Shown here: positions 60,640-64,000 of the stretch, in pieces
Position numbering within the stretch: the stretch's first letter is position 1
Layout of the letters: every line of letters starts with the position of its first letter
Assembly (NCBI RefSeq): GCF_036347055.1
Contig: NZ_CP108882.1
Coordinates: forward strand, 682,001-746,000
DNA length: 64,000 nt
Direction: 5' to 3'
Source: Streptomyces sp. NBC_00820
Lineage (GTDB): Bacteria; Actinomycetota; Actinomycetes; Streptomycetales; Streptomycetaceae
Position numbers and translations under genes: made by a program
Notes under the pieces: model-generated
Told to the model about the DNA's origin: nothing
What the model saw: only the letters and a program-made list of their open reading frames with translations
Database searches by the model: none

Positions 60640-61263
60640 ATGACCGGCACGGCAACCCGTTACCTCTATCTCACCCGGCACGGCGAGGCTTCACCGGACG
60701 AGAGCGGGCTGACAGAGAACGGGCGCCGGCAAGCCGTCCTGCTCGGCGAACGCCTCCGGGACATCCCCTTCGCGGCTGTTCACCACGGTCCGCTGGCACG
60801 GGCGGAGCAGTCCGCACGTCTGATCGGAGAGCAGCTGAAGAGCGTTCCCACGCAGGTCTCGGAAGTCGCCGGCGACTACGTTCCCTATATGCCCGAAAGG
60901 AACGAACTCCCAGCTGAATCAGCGGACTTCTTCCTCCGCTTTCTCGATGGGGCCACCGACGAAGAGCGGGAACACGGGCCGGAGTCGGCTCGCCGGGCGC
61001 TGGATTTGTTCACCGGACCGGTGGATGGCGAAGAGGACCGGCACGAACTGGTCGTCACCCACAACTTCCTGGTCGCATGGCTCGTCCGGGACGCCATGTA
61101 CGCCCCGAAGTGGCGTTGGCTCGGCGTCAACCACTGCAACGCCGCACTGACCGTCATCCGCTACGCGCCCGGCAGACCGGCCTCCGTCCTCTTCTTCAAC
61201 GACATGCGGCATCTGCCCAGCGAACTGCGCTGGACCGGCTTCCCGCCCGAACTGCATATCTGA
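60640..61263 (+). CDS. histidine phosphatase (phosphoglycerate mutase-like) family protein
   Basis: A 207-residue protein. RYLYLTRHGEASPDESGLTE carries the RHG catalytic motif with His14. FAAVHHGPLARAEQSARLIG is the second arginine/His region, and HELVVTHNFLVAWLVRDAMY carries the second catalytic His. CNAALTVIRYAPGRPASVLF ends the fold. The ATG at 60640 lies 7 bases after GAGGAG. The family covers broad-specificity phosphatases; no specific substrate is indicated. Confidence 0.88.
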   Translation: MTGTATRYLYLTRHGEASPDESGLTENGRRQAVLLGERLRDIPFAAVHHGPLARAEQSARLIGEQLKSVPTQVSEVAGDYVPYMPERNELPAESADFFLRFLDGATDEEREHGPESARRALDLFTGPVDGEEDRHELVVTHNFLVAWLVRDAMYAPKWRWLGVNHCNAALTVIRYAPGRPASVLFFNDMRHLPSELRWTGFPPELHI

Positions 61264-61333
61264 GCGCGCCGGACAGACCCATGCGCCGGGAGGTCGGCTC
61301 CGGGCCACAGGTACGGCGCCGACCACCCGGTTC

Positions 61334-61399
61334 AGCGGCGCGAGTGAAGTTCGCCTCTTGGGCAACAGCGAGGAAGTACTTCAACTGCCCGAGCTCCAT
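61334..61399 (-). pseudogene. LysR-type regulator, N-terminal remnant of 22 codons
   Basis: From ATG 61399 leftward the frame reads MELGQLKYFLAVAQEANFTR then AAE, the first helix and start of the HTH of a LysR-type regulator. After that the sequence becomes unrelated (PGGRRRTCGPEPTSRRMG). The remaining ~270 residues expected for LysR are absent before the phosphatase gene. So only the 5' end and the divergent promoter region survived. Confidence 0.75.
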
Positions 61400-61412
61400 A
61401 ACTCACGCTTAT
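61398..61412. promoter_or_regulatory. LysR-type T-N11-A box at the remnant start
   Basis: ATAACTCACGCTTAT is a dyad (ATAA/TTAT arms around CTCACGC) fitting the T-N11-A pattern of LysR regulators. It is placed at the start of the lysR remnant and divergent from the SnoaL-like gene at 61502. If the regulator was lost, this site may now be unoccupied or used by a paralogue. Confidence 0.45.
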
Positions 61413-61501
61413 AGAACCGATCATGACGATTGATTGGACTTAGGTCGAGTCACCGCTTGAAAATGGGCACGCCGTAATTCGACCCGCAAGAAGGGATCGT
61501 C

Positions 61502-61867
61502 GTGTCCGAGAACGAGAAGGCCCTGAAGCCGGAGGACCTCACCCGCCTCTTCGTGGAACGCGCGAACGCCTGTGACGCCGCCGGCCTCGCCGCGCTGTAC
61601 GAGGAGGACGCGGTGATGGCCTACCCGCCGGGCAGCGTGACGACCGGCCGGGAAGCCATCCGTCAACTGTGGGAGAAGGTGCTCGCGGGCGCGCCCCGAT
61701 TCGAATCGGAGAAGCCGCTTCCGACGCTGATCTGCGGGGACATCGCCCTCACCTCGACCCCACCCAAGGACGGCGCCGGCGCCCGGGCACAGGTGGTCCG
61801 CCGGCAACCCGACGGCACCTGGCTACGCATCATCGACCAGCCCGAGTTCCGCCCACCCACCCGCTGA
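61502..61867 (+). CDS. SnoaL-like / nuclear transport factor 2-fold protein
   Basis: A 121-residue protein starting at GTG 61502 behind AAGAAGGGA. LKPEDLTRLFVERANACDAA, GLAALYEEDAVMAYPPGSVT and TGREAIRQLWEKVLAGAPRF are the typical NTF2-like SnoaL/DUF4440 order, and GTWLRIIDQPEF ends the fold. Such proteins may be small isomerases, cyclases or binding proteins. It was probably the target of the LysR gene whose remnant lies divergent from it. Confidence 0.82.
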   Translation: MSENEKALKPEDLTRLFVERANACDAAGLAALYEEDAVMAYPPGSVTTGREAIRQLWEKVLAGAPRFESEKPLPTLICGDIALTSTPPKDGAGARAQVVRRQPDGTWLRIIDQPEFRPPTR

Positions 61868-61976
61868 CCTCCGCACGGCCCCGGCCCTCGGCCCCACCCA
61901 GGTGTACTCCGCCGACGCCTGGACACACACTGCCCGGCCCGAAGCCGAACGCCGGCGCGGGCGGAGCCATCGGCGC

Positions 61977-62702
61977 TCAGCCGGGGGCCACCCGGCGAAT
62001 CGCGAGGGCGTCGAGGCAGTGCGACCGGGCGTCGGACGGCACGCACACCAGGCGCTCCGTCCGCGTCAGCCGCGCCGGACGTTCGTGCGGAGCACTCTCC
62101 ACGAAGCGTCGCAGGCGCGCGATGCACTCCCGGTAGAAACGCAACTGGGTCCGCCGGCCGAAGAGCTGCCACCCGAACCGGGTGACTCGGCCCAGGGTAG
62201 GGGCGCCCTGCGAATAGCAGGAGACGACGAATCGCACCTCACCCGTGTCGCAGTGCTTCACCACCTCGTAGGTCACCCTTCCCCGTTCGAGGTGTCCTTC
62301 GAGAGTCTCGTACGCCCATCCCCAGACTCGGACATCGCCGCGGATCCGGTCGACGACCTCGGTGACGCGCACCCCGCAATAGAAGCGCAGACCGTGGAAA
62401 CGGGCTTCGAGCAGCATGTCCCTGCCGAGCAGGGGCGCCTCCGGGTCGTATACCGCCCGCACGATCCGCGGAGGCGAGAACTCGTAGTCGCGGACGAGCC
62501 GGCAGGCCCGCTCCCACGTTCCGCCCGGGGCCGGGGGCCCCGGCCCTTCCGCCGGCAGGGACGAACTGTAGGTGTCGATGTTCCAGGCCGGGCGACGCAC
62601 CTCCTCGACCGCGTAGTTGACGCGAGCGTCCGCCAGCCCTCGCCAGACGCGAACTGTGTCGACGCGTCCGAAGGCGCGATCGCGTGAGGCGACCGCTGTC
62701 AC
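61977..62702 (-). CDS. DUF1990 family protein
   Basis: A 241-residue protein starting at GTG 62702, overlapping the stop of the upstream gene by 3 bases (GTGA). Conserved blocks are VNYAVEEVRRPAWNIDTYSS, WERACRLVRDYEFSPPRIVR, LLGRDMLLEARFHGLRFYCG, VWGWAYETLEGHLERGRVTY and VKHCDTGEVRFVVSCYSQGA. This is DUF1990 (lipocalin-like, in plants YchN-like/UPF0548). The function is unknown. It is the second gene of a two-gene leftward operon with a small membrane protein. Confidence 0.82.
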   Translation of the reverse strand: MTAVASRDRAFGRVDTVRVWRGLADARVNYAVEEVRRPAWNIDTYSSSLPAEGPGPPAPGGTWERACRLVRDYEFSPPRIVRAVYDPEAPLLGRDMLLEARFHGLRFYCGVRVTEVVDRIRGDVRVWGWAYETLEGHLERGRVTYEVVKHCDTGEVRFVVSCYSQGAPTLGRVTRFGWQLFGRRTQLRFYRECIARLRRFVESAPHERPARLTRTERLVCVPSDARSHCLDALAIRRVAPG

Positions 62703-62911
62703 CGCGGTTCCCTCAGCGCCTCGCCGATCAGCCACAGCATGGGTGGCCACAGCCCGACGAACAGCGCGCGTCGCTCGGCGTTGCCCCGCTGCTCCTGGTC
62801 GGAGGTCTTGGCGCGGATCCAGAGAGCGATGCACAGGCCGATCGCGGCGAACGAGGCGAGGTGGAGATGATCGCGGCGCAGGCCGGCACCGTGCAGGAGC
62901 CGTATCAGCAT
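62699..62911 (-). CDS. small membrane protein upstream of DUF1990 gene
   Basis: About 70 residues from ATG 62911, which has GGAGG 6-7 bases upstream; a GTG at 62917 is too close to that site. Two hydrophobic segments are visible (HLASFAAIGLCIALWIRAKT and ALFVGLWPPMLWLIGEALRE), with charged ends. Its stop overlaps the DUF1990 start, so translation is coupled. No known family. Confidence 0.65.
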   Translation of the reverse strand: MLIRLLHGAGLRRDHLHLASFAAIGLCIALWIRAKTSDQEQRGNAERRALFVGLWPPMLWLIGEALREPR

Positions 62912-63020
62912 GTGCACCTCCAGTTTTCGACCGTACGTGTCACCATCCCAGTACCGGGTATTCGGTCAAATATGCGTATTGATGCGCATCATCCACTGAA
63001 GGTCCTTTAAGGAAGTCCCG

Positions 63021-63800
63021 ATGCCACACCGGCCCTACCCTCCCGCGCTCACTGTCGTCGCACAGTGGGTGCTGGGAACGGTCCTGGTCACCTGGCGCTA
63101 CCTGTGGGCGACGACTCCCCTCCACCGCGGAGGCGAGCGCAGCGGCGACGACCGGGACCGCCCGCCGCCAATACCCGGCGAGATGTTCGACGACCGGGTG
63201 CAACTCTCGGAGGACGGCTACGGCCCTTTGTTCCACCGACGCTTCATGGTGCGCATCGCCTCGGCGCAGCTCGATGCCGACCGGCTCATGCTCCTACTCT
63301 GCCGGGACTTCCGGCACTTCGTGCCCAAGGAGGTCGTGGGCATACGCTCCGGGCAGTCACCGGCCCGCGCCGGCGGGCTGGGCCTCGCGGACGAACTCGT
63401 GGTGGTCATGCCGGGCCCCTGGAACGGCCCCGTGAGGGTCATCCGCCGCGACCGTGACCATCTCGGTCTGGTGACCCTGCGCGGTCACATGGAGGCCGGG
63501 CAGGTCCACTTCCGCGCGCGCGGCGGAGACGGCGCACCGCTGGAGTTCGAGGTCGAGCTGTGGGCACGTGCCGGAAGCCGTCTGGTCGACCTCCTGTACT
63601 CGCGTCTGCGCGTGGCCAAGGAGGCACAGCTCAACATGTGGGTCCGGTTCTGCCTGGGCGCGGTCGAAGCGTCGGGGGGCCGGTTGATGGACGGCGTGCA
63701 CATCGCCACCCGTCGGCTCGATTCCCCGGACGGGACACCGGTGCGCACGGCTCCACGGGCCGTCGGCCTCGGCACGGAGCGGCCGGACCGAACCGCATGA
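63021..63800 (+). CDS. DUF1990-like protein with N-terminal hydrophobic region
   Basis: A 259-residue protein, ATG 63021 with AAGGAAG upstream. Residues ~8-30 (ALTVVAQWVLGTVLVTWRYL) are hydrophobic. The rest resembles a divergent DUF1990: DDRVQLSEDGYGPLFHRRFM, LMLLLCRDFRHFVPKEVVGI, GPWNGPVRVIRRDRDHLGLV, TLRGHMEAGQVHFRARGGDG, LWARAGSRLVDLLYSRLRVA. It is divergent from the small membrane protein/DUF1990 operon, so the three likely act together. The last ~200 bp of the window after it hold no supported gene. Confidence 0.72.
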   Translation: MPHRPYPPALTVVAQWVLGTVLVTWRYLWATTPLHRGGERSGDDRDRPPPIPGEMFDDRVQLSEDGYGPLFHRRFMVRIASAQLDADRLMLLLCRDFRHFVPKEVVGIRSGQSPARAGGLGLADELVVVMPGPWNGPVRVIRRDRDHLGLVTLRGHMEAGQVHFRARGGDGAPLEFEVELWARAGSRLVDLLYSRLRVAKEAQLNMWVRFCLGAVEASGGRLMDGVHIATRRLDSPDGTPVRTAPRAVGLGTERPDRTA

Positions 63801-64000
63801 GCCCTGAAAGGAGGCTCGTCCTGGACCGGACGTCTGGCCTCGGGCCGCGTGTGCTGCGCGCACGCGGCGGACTGGCGGCATCCGGCGGCTCCCGCAGAGA
63901 GTACGACCGAGGAACTGGTGGTCATCCGTGTGCAACTCATCTGATCGTCGCCCCCGCGTCCTGACTCGGCGGCCCCACCCCGAGCTCGCCCTCACTCCCG

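Noticed and set aside
60423..60917. Plus-strand frame across the gap and into the histidine phosphatase gene
   Set aside because: The first part is low complexity with CCCCCG repeats, and the rest is out of frame with the phosphatase.

Overview
The window is high-GC actinobacterial DNA, almost certainly from a Streptomyces chromosome. Supporting signs are strong third-position GC bias, GTG/TTG starts behind AGGAGG-type ribosome binding sites, an SsgA-like sporulation protein, an NsdA-like regulator, DUF397 and DUF6479 proteins, an ECF41-type sigma factor and several decayed actinobacterial insertion sequences. No tRNA, rRNA or CRISPR array was seen. The mix of regulators, catabolic genes and IS debris fits accessory or arm-proximal DNA better than a housekeeping core, but this is inference.

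Layout. 1-13.8 kb: a cut-off alpha/beta hydrolase, a Gfo/Idh/MocA dehydrogenase, an SsgA-like protein, a PAS-PP2C phosphatase, an NsdA-like regulator, an APH-fold kinase preceded by a 7-bp tandem repeat, a secreted peptidoglycan amidase, an orphan DUF397 protein, two co-directional alpha/beta hydrolases and a divergent phenylacetate-CoA ligase with a clear operator. 13.8-19.5 kb: an island of orphan immunity-type genes (DUF1963, SUKH, Imm32, one unknown) interleaved with IS remnants. It ends in an intact IS701-like element with a CTAG target duplication that abuts a 167-bp MITE-like element. The edge of the MITE supplies the stop codon of the next gene. 19.5-27.2 kb: ECF41 sigma factor, membrane proteins, a triple palindromic operator, an acyl-CoA synthetase, a Tat-type serine hydrolase and a CrtI-like FAD oxidoreductase.

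27.3-35.9 kb: a tightly packed operon of a helical protein, a large helical-repeat protein with a C-terminal CHAT (caspase-like) protease, and a small protein with one membrane segment. A Ser/Thr kinase with eight TPR-like repeats faces it. This is the best candidate for an undescribed signalling or conflict system. 36-41.9 kb: small stress and housekeeping genes, and an ArsR/MFS pair truncated at a single deletion junction.

41.9-53.1 kb: a co-directional catabolic cluster of ornithine-cyclodeaminase family protein, XRE-cupin regulator, MHS-type transporter, FAD oxidoreductase, class III CoA-transferase, enoyl-CoA hydratase, DHDPS-family lyase, atypical SDR, aldehyde dehydrogenase and adenosine-deaminase-family hydrolase. 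Many junctions overlap by 4 bases. The combination suggests uptake, oxidation, CoA activation and deamination of a nitrogen-containing carboxylate, with the substrate unknown. 53.2-64 kb: CsbD, a tandem Imm50-like pair, an Old Yellow Enzyme homologue, a secreted CAP protein, an XRE (MmyB-like) regulator with a DUF899 protein, a GNAT enzyme, a histidine phosphatase, a decayed LysR gene beside a SnoaL-like protein, and two DUF1990-like genes around a small membrane protein.
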